Numbered from the stretch's first letter, positions 1 through 8,505 are shown. The stretch: 64,000 nucleotides of DNA from JAJFUI01 sp963754135 (GCA_963754135.1 CAVWEY010000005.1:201496-265495), one strand, 5' to 3'. Notes: generated by a model not told the origin, from the sequence alone. Numbers and translations: made by a program.

Positions 1-1065
1 GCGCTGGATGTTCTCGCCGCTGGGGCGCCAGTAGCTCGACGTGGTGAACTTCATTGCCCCGCAACCCGGGGGCAGGTCGATCACCTCTTGCACGGTCCCT
101 TTGCCGTAGGTCCGCTGGCCGACGACCGCCGCCCGGTGATGATCCTGGAGGCAGGCGGCGACGATCTCCGCCGCGCTGGCGGTTTCCTGGTTGACCACGA
201 CGGCGATGGGGAAACCGGTGAAGGGGGCCTCGCCGCTGGCCTGATAAGTGCGGCTCACGCGCCCCCCGCGGCGGCGCGTGGTCACGATCACGCCCGAACG
301 CACCAGCAGGTCGCAGACCTCCGCCGCGGCGGCCAGGTATCCGCCCGGATCGTCCCGCAGGTCCAAGACCAACCCCCGCACGTGCCGCTCGGTCAACCAC
401 TCCAAGGCCTCTTTCAGTTCGTCGGGCGTGTCGTCGGTGAAACTGCTGATCCGCAGGTAGCCGATCCGCTCGTGTCCTTCGAGGAAGAAATTCCAGGAGC
501 CGTCCGGGTTCCGGGTGTCGCCCAGGACGGTCGGCTCGTGAACGATCGCGCGGACAATCGTCACTTCCACCGGCTCCTTGCTCCCCTCGTGCTGGATGGT
601 CAAGGTGACCGGCTCGCCGGGCGTGCCGCGGACCAGGCCGACGGCGTCCTGGAGTGACATCCCCTCGGCGCTCGACTTGCCGATCTTCAGGATGCGGTCG
701 CCGGCCAGAATGCCCGCCCGGTAGGCCGGCGAGCCGAACACCGGGCTCAAGACCCGCAGTTGCTTCGTCTCGGGGTCCAAGGCAACCTCCATCCCCACGC
801 CGGCGAACTGCTGGTCGATGGTCTCGTAGAATTTGTCGCGTTTGGCGGGGGTGATATAGACGGAGTAGTCGTCCAACTGGCCGAGCATCCCCTGCATGGC
901 CCCCTCGAAGAGCTTCAAGTCGGTGACCGGCTCGAGGGCCTGGCGCTCGACGATGTTCATCGCGCCGGCCAGCACGGGGGCATAGCGGTTCCGCTGCACC
1001 CGCGGGTAACACACGGCCGCCAGGAGCAGCACCAGGAGCAGGGTCAGGAGATTGCGTCGCGGCAT
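1..1065 (-). CDS. S41 family C-terminal processing peptidase (partial)
   Basis: A serine protease of the CtpA/S41 family, expected to cut C-terminal tails of envelope proteins in the periplasm. The 355 codons from the ATG at 1065 are open to the window edge, so the C-terminus is missing. A hydrophobic N-terminal segment (about residues 5-20) is a signal or anchor. A PDZ domain follows (roughly residues 85-170, starting near FAGVGMEVAL), then the S41 core. The catalytic Ser lies in ETASAAEIVA and the catalytic Lys in TYGKGTVQ, in the spacing expected for the Ser-Lys dyad. The family assignment is seen directly in these motifs. The specific substrate is unknown. Confidence 0.93.
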   Translation of the reverse strand, partial: MPRRNLLTLLLVLLLAAVCYPRVQRNRYAPVLAGAMNIVERQALEPVTDLKLFEGAMQGMLGQLDDYSVYITPAKRDKFYETIDQQFAGVGMEVALDPETKQLRVLSPVFGSPAYRAGILAGDRILKIGKSSAEGMSLQDAVGLVRGTPGEPVTLTIQHEGSKEPVEVTIVRAIVHEPTVLGDTRNPDGSWNFFLEGHERIGYLRISSFTDDTPDELKEALEWLTERHVRGLVLDLRDDPGGYLAAAAEVCDLLVRSGVIVTTRRRGGRVSRTYQASGEAPFTGFPIAVVVNQETASAAEIVAACLQDHHRAAVVGQRTYGKGTVQEVIDLPPGCGAMKFTTSSYWRPSGENIQR

Positions 1066-1090
1066 GGAGCGTCGATTAAAGGAAGATGGG

Positions 1091-1169
1091 TGCCATGCCC
1101 ACGCTTGCCGTGGGCACGTGACGGTTCTCTTGCACATTCGACATGCCCACGGCAAGCGTGGGTATGGCA
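1091..1169. repeat. Inverted pair of hairpin repeats
   Basis: Two near-perfect arms face each other at 1091-1116 and 1144-1169. Each arm is itself a hairpin built on TGCCCACG, then CTTGC, then CGTGGGCA. The pair lies in the 5' leader of the S41 peptidase, between it and the downstream end of its neighbour. It is REP/BIME-like in form and belongs to the palindromic repeats found throughout the window. Confidence 0.85.
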
Positions 1170-1214
1170 CCGGCGTGGGGTATCAAGGGTTAAACCAAGT
1201 TTGCTTCGGCCCGC

Positions 1215-2485
1215 TCATTTCTTCCGAAAGGTCAGGGCGGCGGCGTTGCAGAGCTTCAAGGATTGTCGGCAGTGCGGCTCGGCGTCGGACGCCCGGATCG
1301 CAATGAGGTTGTCCGACTCGCGGCAGACGTAAAGAAACGCCTGCGTCTTGCCGTCCGACGAGGCCTGCCCGGGCATGACATCGAGCCGGCTTCGGACGAA
1401 CGTCAAGTCGCCCAACTTTCCCCATTCGATCTTGTTGGACGCAAACACCGGGCCGGACTTGGGATCGGCGGCAAGCACGGTGTCCAGCGCATTATCCAAC
1501 GTGGCGGCCGCGACCTCGGGCCGGAGCTTCAGCAGCGTCAAGACCAGCATCGGCCTGCTCTTGTCCTCGCGGAGCGGCCCGGCAAAGGCAAAGACCCTCG
1601 CTTCGGGCGGCGCCCCGGCGGGCCCTTCACCGCCCCGTAGCCCTTGGGCACCCGGAGCCGATACTCCTCGATGTCTTGCGGGGGGCCCAGCTCGCCCACC
1701 AGCGCCTCGCCCGGCTGCCACTCGGGCAAGTCGTCCGGCGGCCCGACGCCGGCCGGCTCCGCCCCGCCCTGTTTCCGGAAAGTCATGATGGCCGCATTGG
1801 CAACCCGCAAGGAGTCCCGCTCGGGTGACTCTGCGTCGGCGGTAAACAGGAAGATATAGGTGCTGCCGTCCTGGCACAGGTATACGGACCAGCGCGTCGA
1901 AACCTTTCCCACCGGCGTTGAGAAGGTCCCCGAGCAACTGGTCCTCAGCGTGTAAAAGCCGCCGATCACCCCTTGCTCAGATGGAGACTGCTTCCAATCG
2001 CTGCATTGGTCGGCTGGGGGACGAATCGTCTCGATAATCAGCCCGAGTCCGATATTGGCCTGCTCTCCGGGCGGCGGCGTCACAAGCATCACGCCAAGCA
2101 GCCCCCGGGTGCCGTCGGCTCTCGGCGCCGCCGCCCAAGAGAACACCTTCCCGCCGGGCGGCGGCGGCACGGGTATCTGCGCCACCTCGTAGCCGTTGGG
2201 TACGCGGATCTCATAGCCCTCGACTTTCTGGTAGAACCCAAGCTGACCGTCGAAGATCGGGTCGGGCCGCCAGGCCGGCGCCGGGCCGGAAAGCGCATGA
2301 AGCTCGGGCGGGGCGGCAATCGCCGCCATTGCCGAGTTGGGCGGCAGTGCCGGCACGGCCGCCGGGGGCTGCGGCGCCGGCGAAGCGGGCGCGAGGCCTT
2401 TGCCACACCCCCACCCGGCCGCCGCCAGGGCCAACAGTGCTGTCAGCGCCATCAAGCCGCCCGAGCCGCAATGAGACCTGATCAT
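1215..2485 (-). CDS. Secreted two-repeat protein of unknown function, one frameshift
   Basis: The family is not recognised. The start is the ATG at 2485, because it follows a GGGGGAAC purine-rich stretch and opens a hydrophobic leader (LMALTALLALAAAGWGCG) that is a signal peptide or weak lipobox. An Ala/Pro-rich linker follows. Two homologous domains come next: each begins like YEIRVPNGYEV or YRLRVPKGYGAV and ends NAAIMTFRKQ or NAAALTFRKK. The second domain is split: the reading frame changes near 1605-1630 in a GC-rich stretch (GGGCGGCGCCCCGGCGGGCCC), and the true C-terminus continues in another frame to the stop at 1215. Because the two halves match the duplicated domain pattern, the frameshift is most likely a sequence error or very recent. 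Confidence 0.7.
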
Positions 2486-2534
2486 GGCCGTTCCCCCGTT
2501 GGAAGAGTTTGCACCTGATCGTGCTCCCAACCTA

Positions 2535-3557
2535 TCATAGCGGATTGCCGCACCACCCGCAATACGGGCCGGAGTTCTTCACGCCGGGCCCGCCGCCGCA
2601 CCCGCTTTCGGGAACCGCACCAACCGGAATCCCATCGCCCGGAATATCTGTAGCGTGCCAAAGACCGCAATGCACTGCGAGACGTTTAATACGAAGAAAC
2701 AATCCCCCCTCCCTAAGTTGTTCGTTGGGTGGCCCGCCGCGCACCGAATAGAGGACCGCCTTTTCGATCACAGTCAGCACGGCACAGTAGAAGAGCCATC
2801 CGGCCACCACGCGAAGCAGCCTCGCTGTCGATACAAACGCCCACCCAATACAAGGGATGGTTATGAGGATGTTGCAGACAATTGCTGCCGCCAACGTCAC
2901 GAACAGCTCGCGACCCAGGTAAAGCGAATCGACGTTCCCAGAAGGGAGCACCAAGTGCAGCGGAGAGAGCGCCACCGCCCAGAGAAACATGGCGATGAAC
3001 ATGTGCCGAAGATGAAACTGACGGTCCTCCAGGAGGAACTGCTCGGCGTCCTCCGCCCCACGGCTCAATCGCCACCGAAAGCACTTCTTGGTGATCCAAA
3101 GGGGGACTTGCAGGAGCACCACGGCAGCGAACAGAACAATGCCGAGGACAACCGCGTCCGAAAAGCCAAACAGCGGCTGCTCAACGCGGAACCCAAGCAC
3201 CAAAGCGTACCACATTGCCGCCGCGAGCAGCAGCGACCATGAAAGCCGGAGCACGATGTTCCCCGGCGACAGCGAAGCCCAGACGGCGATCAAATTCACC
3301 TCGCCGACGCACAAGCCTAGAAGGAGCGCTCCCAGCCACTCATACGCTGCGTGGAGGATGATTAACTGTGGCATGATGAAGTCGACGACGAGAAACGCGC
3401 CAATCAGGATGCCGCAGACGGCCCACAGCAAGGTCTTGTTAAGAGGCCGCGCCGTCGCCGCGGCCTCGGCGGCGCCAGGCTCGGGCTCGATTGGTCGGTC
3501 GTCGTTGGTCGGTTCAGACACGTCACGGTTCCAATCGTCTGTTGCTCCCCTTGCCAA
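2535..3557 (-). CDS. Multi-pass membrane protein of unknown function
   Basis: 340 residues with about seven hydrophobic segments between residues 45 and 265. Examples are LLWAVCGILIGAFLVVDFIM and LLLGLCVGEVNLIAVW. An acidic, Pro-rich N-terminus (residues 15-35) and a Gly/Cys-rich tail containing CGGGPG and YCGWCG flank the membrane part. The start overlaps the end of the upstream membrane-protein gene (3523-3906), which suggests translational coupling. No enzymatic motif is visible. The family is not recognised. Confidence 0.7.
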   Translation of the reverse strand: MARGATDDWNRDVSEPTNDDRPIEPEPGAAEAAATARPLNKTLLWAVCGILIGAFLVVDFIMPQLIILHAAYEWLGALLLGLCVGEVNLIAVWASLSPGNIVLRLSWSLLLAAAMWYALVLGFRVEQPLFGFSDAVVLGIVLFAAVVLLQVPLWITKKCFRWRLSRGAEDAEQFLLEDRQFHLRHMFIAMFLWAVALSPLHLVLPSGNVDSLYLGRELFVTLAAAIVCNILITIPCIGWAFVSTARLLRVVAGWLFYCAVLTVIEKAVLYSVRGGPPNEQLREGGLFLRIKRLAVHCGLWHATDIPGDGIPVGAVPESGCGGGPGVKNSGPYCGWCGNPL

Positions 3558-3906
3558 GCCAATAGGCGAAGAGCGCGCCGAGGGCGATCATGATGATCGT
3601 AATCCATTGAAGCTCATAGACGTGGGCGAGGAAATAGCCGAGACTATCGTTGGCGATGAACGGCGCGAATCGCCACTCCGCGAACAGCCCCAGCGGCAGG
3701 GACAGGACGGCGCAGACGACGCCCAGCGTGCGGGACTCGCCTCTGGAGAGCACGGCGCAGCCCAGGCCCACCGCGGCCCCCGGCAACACGAGCGCGTAGA
3801 AGCCCTGCTGGGCGATCCAGAGGAACACAAAGTAGCCGGCCACTCCCCCGGCCACGGCCCCCACAAGGCCCAGCGGCCAGTTGGGCTTCTTCGTGTTCGC
3901 ATCCAT
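3523..3906 (-). CDS. Small membrane protein
   Basis: 127 residues with four hydrophobic stretches (VGAVAGGVAGYFVFLWIAQQ, YALVLPGAAVGLGCAVL, LGVVCAVLSLPLGLFAEW, WITIIMIALGALFAYWLG). The protein is almost entirely membrane embedded and has no soluble domain. It overlaps the next membrane-protein gene by about 35 nt and starts a few bases after the probable end of the upstream gene, so the three genes likely form one transcript. Function unknown. Confidence 0.7.
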   Translation of the reverse strand: MDANTKKPNWPLGLVGAVAGGVAGYFVFLWIAQQGFYALVLPGAAVGLGCAVLSRGESRTLGVVCAVLSLPLGLFAEWRFAPFIANDSLGYFLAHVYELQWITIIMIALGALFAYWLGKGSNRRLEP

Positions 3907-3913
3907 CTTACAT

Positions 3914-4596
3914 TTACTCCTCGATCCAGATCATGAGGCCATCGCATGGTTCACTAGAGCAAACCAGTTGCGTCGAGCCATCATCGCGCTGCACCGTCTT
4001 CATGGCGCACGGCGCAAGAGAACCAACGGCGCACCCGGCACGGCCGATTCTTGTGTCCAAGAGACGCCCTCCCAATCCCATGAGGCTATGGGCAAGCGAA
4101 TCGTCGAACGCGAGCCCGTGTGATACAGTGTGACACGGAGTCGGCCCCCCAGTTCCTCCACCGTCTCCAGGTCGACCAACTGTTCTCCTTCTGATTGCGC
4201 AGGGCTCATATCGCCCTGCCGTTCCGGCAAGCCTTGGGCGGGGATTTGCTCCGTCGCCATGCGGAACCTGAAGTGGCGTCCCGGCGGCAAGTAGACTCGC
4301 CACGTCCATCTATTGGGGTCCACCTGACGGATCATCCTGGCGGACGCCTTGCTCCGATTGCTTATGTCCAGATAGCCCATCTCGTCGCGATACTGTCCAA
4401 CCTCCGTCTCGGCTCTTTCCATCCTGCGATACGTGACCACAAGGGCACAAGCGCAAACCGCGACAGTGCTCAACCACATCAGGGTCGCCAGGGAATACTG
4501 AAATCGCCACCGCCGCCGAACGCAGGTCTCGGCCGTAGCGGTTGTTTCTTCAATGGCCCGATCCGCGGTTTCGGGCTGACGTTCTGCCGCGTCCAT
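3914..4596 (-). CDS. Single-pass membrane protein of unknown function, probable frameshift
   Basis: The ATG at 4596 is chosen because GGAGG lies about nine bases upstream. A long cytoplasmic N-terminus is followed by one membrane segment (LATLMWLSTVAVCACALVVT) and a soluble domain with a basic, Trp-rich core (PNRWTWRVYLPPGRHFRF). One frame stops at 4000 after LVLLRRAP. A second frame carries on with a plausible ending (CAMKTVQRDDGSTQLVC, then GLMIWIEE) and stops at 3914, only a few bases before the next start at 3906. That spacing and the protein-like composition favour a frameshift near 4005-4020. No function can be assigned. Confidence 0.55.
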
Positions 4597-4680
4597 GATA
4601 AGTTCCTCCGCCGGACGGCATCCCATCATAGGCGCCAGCGACGATACCCTCAATATGGGCGGCGGGGAAGTGCGAAGTAG

Positions 4681-4740
4681 GACGGATTTCCTAATCCGTC
4701 CCCGAGGGCACGCACGGGACGGACTAGGAACTTCGTCCTG
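4681..4740. repeat. Palindromic repeat in the dnaA leader
   Basis: A hairpin of GACGGATTTCCTAATCCGTC (4681-4700) is followed by a second, related copy of the GACGGA/TAGGAA words up to about 4740. It lies just upstream of dnaA, between it and the divergent minus-strand gene. It could act as a transcription boundary but shows no T-run. Confidence 0.65.
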
Positions 4741-4778
4741 CGGGAGCCACCTCGTAGTCTTCCCCGAAAAACGCTACA

Positions 4779-6047
4779 ATGCCGGTTTCCAAAAAACAGG
4801 ACGGAACCGACATGGTGGACGGCGTTGTGGACATCCCCCTGCCGGGGAGGACGCTGACTGTAGACGCGGCATCCTGCCGCGGCGGTGGTCTGCGTCGCGG
4901 CAGTGCCGCCGCGCTCTCCGGCACACGGAGTGTGCCGAATACATTTGTGCCGAATACTATGACGCGGCAGGATGCCGCGTCTACTCACTTCTTGGCCGGC
5001 CCCGAAAACCGGCTGGTCGAAGTGGCCGTCCGTGCGGTCGTCGAGGGCCGGCCCAACGGCTATAACCCCCTGGTGCTCTATGGGCCAAGCGGGACGGGCA
5101 AATCGCACCTCGCCCTGGGATTGGCGGCCGCGTGGAAGGCTTGCGACCGGCAGCCGCACCACGTAGCCGGCACACGCCGTGTGCCGAAGGTGGTCTGCAC
5201 CACGGCGGTCGATTTCGCCCGCGAACTGGCCGACGCTATCGAGACCCAGGCGGTCGAGGAGTTCCGGCTGAAGCACCGCGGCGCGGCCATGCTCGTGGTC
5301 GAAGACCTCGGCCAGTTGGCCACGCGGAAACTGGGAAAGCTGAGCGCCCAGGAGGAGCTGGTCCATACGCTGGACGCCCTGGTGGCCGACAGCCGCTGGG
5401 TGGTGGTGACGGCCGCGGCGCCGCCGTGGGAGTTGCCGGGCATTGTGCCCATGCTGCAAAGCCGCCTGACGGGCGGGCTGGTGGTGCGGCTGGCGCCGCC
5501 GGAACGGGAAACCCGCCTGGCCCTGCTCCGGCAATTGGCCGCGCTGCGGGACATCGAACTGCCGGAGCTAGCTGCCCAACTCCTGGCCGACGGCCTGAGC
5601 GGCACGGCCCGGGAGTTGACCGGGGCGCTGCTGGAATTGGCGATGCCGGAGAAATTGTCCGGCACACGGAGTGTGCCGACTACATTGCCGGCTACCTCGG
5701 GGACCCTTGACCTGGCGGCGGCCCGGCAATATCTTGCGAGTCGGAGCCGCGGCCGGCAGGCGAGTTTGCACGAGATCGCCCTGGCCACGGCGCGGCATTT
5801 CTCGCTGCGGTTATCGGACTTAAGGAGCCCGTCGCGGCGTCGGGCGCTGGTCGCCGCCCGCGGCGTGGCCGTGTATCTGGCCCGGCACGTGGCCGGCCAG
5901 CGGCTGGAGGAGATCGGCCGCTATTTCGGCGGCCGGGACCACACCACGGTAATGCACAGTTATCGCACGACCAAGAAACTGATCACCGGCGATCCGGCGA
6001 TCCGGGCGGCCGTCGAGCAACTCCAGGCCGCCTTGTGGAAAACCTGA
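4779..6047 (+). CDS. dnaA: Divergent chromosomal replication initiator DnaA, no recognisable domain I
   Basis: The AAA+ initiator that melts the origin. The ATPase core is clear: Walker A in LYGPSGTGKSHL (about residues 105-115), a Walker B-like MLVVEDLGQL in which the usual DD is ED, a sensor-like WVVVTAAAPPWELPG, and the arginine-finger region LQSRLTGGLVVRLAPPERET. The C-terminal DNA-binding domain IV carries the signature FGGRDHTTVMHSYR. The first 70 residues do not resemble domain I; most are translated palindromic repeat (21-bp inverted arms at 4861-4881 and 4963-4983, plus hairpins encoding GTRSVP). Two further GTRxVP hairpins lie at 5168-5186 and 5660-5678. An alternative ATG is at 4812. 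dnaN, dciA and gyrB follow on the same strand, which supports this being the chromosomal dnaA. Confidence 0.92.
   Translation: MPVSKKQDGTDMVDGVVDIPLPGRTLTVDAASCRGGGLRRGSAAALSGTRSVPNTFVPNTMTRQDAASTHFLAGPENRLVEVAVRAVVEGRPNGYNPLVLYGPSGTGKSHLALGLAAAWKACDRQPHHVAGTRRVPKVVCTTAVDFARELADAIETQAVEEFRLKHRGAAMLVVEDLGQLATRKLGKLSAQEELVHTLDALVADSRWVVVTAAAPPWELPGIVPMLQSRLTGGLVVRLAPPERETRLALLRQLAALRDIELPELAAQLLADGLSGTARELTGALLELAMPEKLSGTRSVPTTLPATSGTLDLAAARQYLASRSRGRQASLHEIALATARHFSLRLSDLRSPSRRRALVAARGVAVYLARHVAGQRLEEIGRYFGGRDHTTVMHSYRTTKKLITGDPAIRAAVEQLQAALWKT
4861..4983. repeat. Perfect 21-bp inverted repeat around a GTRSVP hairpin, inside dnaA
   Basis: TAGACGCGGCATCCTGCCGCG at 4861-4881 is exactly reverse-complementary to 4963-4983. 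Between the arms is the 19-nt hairpin 4919-4937 (8-bp stem CGGCACAC, loop GGA). The whole 123-nt block is an integral number of codons (41) and is read through in the dnaA frame. Confidence 0.9.
5168..5186. repeat. GTRRVP-encoding hairpin in dnaA
   Basis: An 8-bp stem (CGGCACAC / GTGTGCCG) with loop GCC, translated as GTRRVP in the dnaA frame. It differs from the copies at 4919 and 5660 only in the loop. Confidence 0.88.
5660..5678. repeat. GTRSVP-encoding hairpin in dnaA
   Basis: Identical to the hairpin at 4919-4937: stem CGGCACAC / GTGTGCCG, loop GGA, read as GTRSVP in frame. It falls between the ATPase lid region and domain IV. Confidence 0.88.
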
Positions 6048-6324
6048 AGGCGGCGTGTCGGCAACCCGGCCGCTTGATAGGCATGTATGAACAACGAAGT
6101 TCACCGGAGTCAAGAAATCCGTCGGTTGTCGCCCGGAAAGCGACGCTGTTTCGACCGTTTACCGTCAGTTTTCCCCCGACCGAATCAGGGTGGTTCGCAT
6201 CCTTTAACCTTCGCCCCAACTGAGCGTTGCGCAGAGCAGTGGCCCGGCCGCCGACAGTTGGCCGCGACATACTAATACTGATACCTATATGAAGAAACAG
6301 AAACAAGAAAGGTCTAATCCAGTC
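6048..6324. other. dnaA-dnaN intergenic region
   Basis: 277 bases without a gene. It is somewhat richer in A/T than its surroundings, but no run of TTATCCACA-type DnaA boxes was found. Only a loose match, TTGTGGAAAA, is seen at the end of dnaA (about 6033). An origin is therefore not supported here, although dnaA-dnaN spacers often hold one. Confidence 0.4.
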
Positions 6325-7440
6325 ATGAAAGCGACTTGCGAACGCGACAAACTGCTACACGCCTTCCAAATGGCCGCCAGCGTAGCACCGGCCCGCAGCC
6401 CCAAACCGATCCTGCAAAACGTCAAGTTGGAGGTGACCGCCGACGGGGCGATCTTGATGGGCACGGACCTGGAGGTGGGCATCCGCGTCGAGGTGCCCGG
6501 CTTCACGGTGGAGGCCCCCGGCAAGGTGGTCCTCCCCCGCGACCGCTTCGGCAAGATTCTGGCCGAAAGCTCGGACGAGCAGTTGGCGATGGAGAGCGAC
6601 GGCCGGAAGGTGCTGGTGCGCGGCCAGCGGAGCGAGTTCCAGCTCCCTTCGGAAAACCCGGACGAGTTTCCCGACGTGATCGCCTTCGAGGAAAAGAAGT
6701 TCCACGAGATGCCGGCCCGCTTCTTCCGCGAGGTGGTCCGCCGGACGGTTTACGCCACGGACAACGAGAGCAGCCGGTATGCCCTGGGAGGCGTGCTGCT
6801 GGAGTTGACGGACAAGGGGCTGACGGCCGTGGCCACCGACGGCCGCCGCCTGACGCGGCAGGAAGGCCCGGCGAAGTCCGTGGCCGGCCACACCACCGGC
6901 GACAACACGACGATCATCCCCACCCGGGCCATGCAACTGGTCGAGCGGGCCCTGGCCGATAACGAAGACAACATCCAGTTGGCCGCCCGCGACAACGACG
7001 TGCTGGTCCACAGCGGCCGCTCGACGATCTACTCGCGGCTGGTCGAGGGGCGGTTCCCGAAATGGCGCGACGTGTTTCCGCGCCGCGAAGGGATGGCCAA
7101 GATCGACTTGACCGTCGGCCCGTTCTACGCGGCGGTCCGCCAAGCCGCGATCGTCACCAGCGACGAGCGCCGCGGCGTGGACTTCAACTTCGGCGGCGGC
7201 AAGATCGTGCTGGCCGGGCACGGCGCGGAACTGGGCGAGTCGCACATCGAACTGCCTATCGCCTACGACGGCGCGGACATCGGCATCACCCTCGATCCCC
7301 GCTATCTCAACGATTTCCTCAAGGTGTTGGACCCCGAGCAGAACTTCACCATCGAGCTGCGCGACGCGGAGAGCGCCGCCATCTGCGCCACGGAAGACGG
7401 CTATGCCTATGTGCTGATGCCGTTGGCGCGGGAGCACTAA
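6325..7440 (+). CDS. dnaN: DNA polymerase III beta sliding clamp
   Basis: The ring-shaped processivity clamp that tethers DNA polymerase and other partners to DNA. The 371 residues match the family length. The ATG at 6325 is preferred over an in-frame ATG at 6289 because an AAAGG stretch lies upstream and the protein then begins MKATCERDKLLHAFQ, the usual clamp start. All three clamp repeats are present. Family signatures include SSRYALGGVLLE and TDGRRLT in the second domain and the C-terminal YAYVLMPLAR, which corresponds to the conserved MPL/MPMR ending near the partner-binding pocket. dciA begins two bases after the stop. The reading frame is intact. Confidence 0.97.
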   Translation: MKATCERDKLLHAFQMAASVAPARSPKPILQNVKLEVTADGAILMGTDLEVGIRVEVPGFTVEAPGKVVLPRDRFGKILAESSDEQLAMESDGRKVLVRGQRSEFQLPSENPDEFPDVIAFEEKKFHEMPARFFREVVRRTVYATDNESSRYALGGVLLELTDKGLTAVATDGRRLTRQEGPAKSVAGHTTGDNTTIIPTRAMQLVERALADNEDNIQLAARDNDVLVHSGRSTIYSRLVEGRFPKWRDVFPRREGMAKIDLTVGPFYAAVRQAAIVTSDERRGVDFNFGGGKIVLAGHGAELGESHIELPIAYDGADIGITLDPRYLNDFLKVLDPEQNFTIELRDAESAAICATEDGYAYVLMPLAREH

Positions 7441-7442
7441 CA

Positions 7443-7745
7443 ATGACCCGCGGTCCGAAGGCGATTGGCGACGTGCTTTCCGAGTTGATGGCCCGGCGGG
7501 GCTACGGACGGGTGCAGAGCGCGGCGACGTATGACGCTGCTTGGCGGGAGGCGGCCGGCCCGCTCACGGCCAAGTACACCCGACCCGGGCTGTTGCGCCG
7601 CGGCACGCTGGAGGTGGTCGTCACCCACTCGGCGCTGGTGCAAGAGCTGGGGTTTCAGAAACGGATGCTCCTGGAATCGCTGGCCCGGCTCCTGCCCGAC
7701 GAAGGAATCGAGAATCTGCGGTTCCGCGTGGGAAGCGTGGAATAG
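7443..7745 (+). CDS. dciA: DciA/DUF721 family protein
   Basis: 100 residues of the DUF721 family. DciA is the ancestral loader/regulator of replicative helicase DnaB in bacteria that lack DnaC or DnaI (established for the family). The ATG at 7443 follows the dnaN stop by two bases, so the pair is co-transcribed and probably translationally coupled. The conserved core reads WREAAGPLTAKYTRPGLLRR, followed by the strand/helix pattern GTLEVVVTHSALVQEL and a C-terminal IENLRFRVG. The position in dnaA-dnaN-dciA-gyrB is typical for the gene. Confidence 0.88.
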   Translation: MTRGPKAIGDVLSELMARRGYGRVQSAATYDAAWREAAGPLTAKYTRPGLLRRGTLEVVVTHSALVQELGFQKRMLLESLARLLPDEGIENLRFRVGSVE

Positions 7746-7819
7746 ACAAAGTGTTTTGTTTCAGCGTGATGTCAAAACGTGATGCATGATATGATGGAAC
7801 AAGGACTTTCGGGTTTGGG

Positions 7820-8455
7820 CCTTTTCACTAGCCCAGGCGTTTACGCCTGTGGGAAGGAAGATGTTAGTACTGGTTTCTTCTTCGTTTAGGCCCCTTCAGG
7901 GGCCGAAATGGCATCGTCGAAGGCGGTACTAATGGGACACGCATTCCATCAACTGTACTATCACTTTGCGTGGTCCACCCATTCCCGCATTGCCTTGATC
8001 CATCGCGACTACCGGCCGCAATTGCTGACAATCATCAACGAGGAGACAAAGAAACGCGGTGGTTGGCCGATCCGCCACAATGCCATGCCCGACCATGTGC
8101 ATCTTCTGGTCCGGCTGCCACCGACGTTGGCTGTCAGCGAATTTATCGGCCAAGTCAAGGGTGCGGCGTGTCATCGCGTTAACGAGGAAATCCGCCCTAG
8201 TTTCAAGTTGAAGTGGCAGGAGGGCTACGGGGTATTGACGTTGCGGGAGGATGAACTGGAGAAGGTGTCGCGGTACATTGACAACCAAGAGACGCATCAT
8301 CGACTGGGGAAACTGTCGGATTTGTTGGAGAGAACGGAAGGGGATGACGATCGACCCGATGCAGACATTGCGCCCCCTGAAGGGGGCTGAGAGAAAAAGA
8401 AAACGATTTGTCGCATTCTCGCCCCAGGCGTGAAACGCCTGGGCTAGTGAAAAGG
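7820..8455 (+). mobile_element. RAYT-type (IS200/IS605-like) unit with hairpin inverted ends
   Basis: A single transposase gene bounded by nested inverted repeats. The outer arms are 7820-7848 and 8426-8455; they match over 29 bases apart from one extra base. They contain the small palindrome AGGCGTTTACGCCT or AGGCGTGAAACGCCT. The inner arms, GGCCCCTTCAGGGGCC near 7888-7903 and GCCCCCTGAAGGGGGC near 8372-8387, lie directly before and at the end of the gene. The unit separates dciA from gyrB and looks like a discrete insertion. The ends suggest folding as single-stranded hairpins, as in IS200/IS605 and REP systems. Confidence 0.8.
7932..8390 (+). CDS. REP-associated tyrosine transposase (RAYT / Y1_Tnp)
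   Basis: A Y1 HUH-type transposase acting on single-stranded DNA hairpins. The ATG at 7932 (MGHAFHQLYYHFAWSTHSR) is preferred over 7908 because the domain starts there. The HUH metal-binding motif is in MPDHVHLLVRLP. The presumed catalytic Tyr is in VSRYIDNQETHH near the C-terminus. About 152 residues is the normal length, so the enzyme looks intact. Members of this family are linked to REP-like palindromes, which are abundant in this window. Whether it mobilises those repeats is inference. Confidence 0.9.
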   Translation: MGHAFHQLYYHFAWSTHSRIALIHRDYRPQLLTIINEETKKRGGWPIRHNAMPDHVHLLVRLPPTLAVSEFIGQVKGAACHRVNEEIRPSFKLKWQEGYGVLTLREDELEKVSRYIDNQETHHRLGKLSDLLERTEGDDDRPDADIAPPEGG

Positions 8456-8505
8456 CACCGTGTCTCTCCGCACTCAGGCTACCCCAACGCACCGAGGGCA
8501 AAGAA

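Noticed and set aside
6048..6324. oriC between dnaA and dnaN
   Set aside because: The location is suggestive, but no cluster of DnaA-box-like 9-mers was found. One loose TTGTGGAAAA match is not enough.
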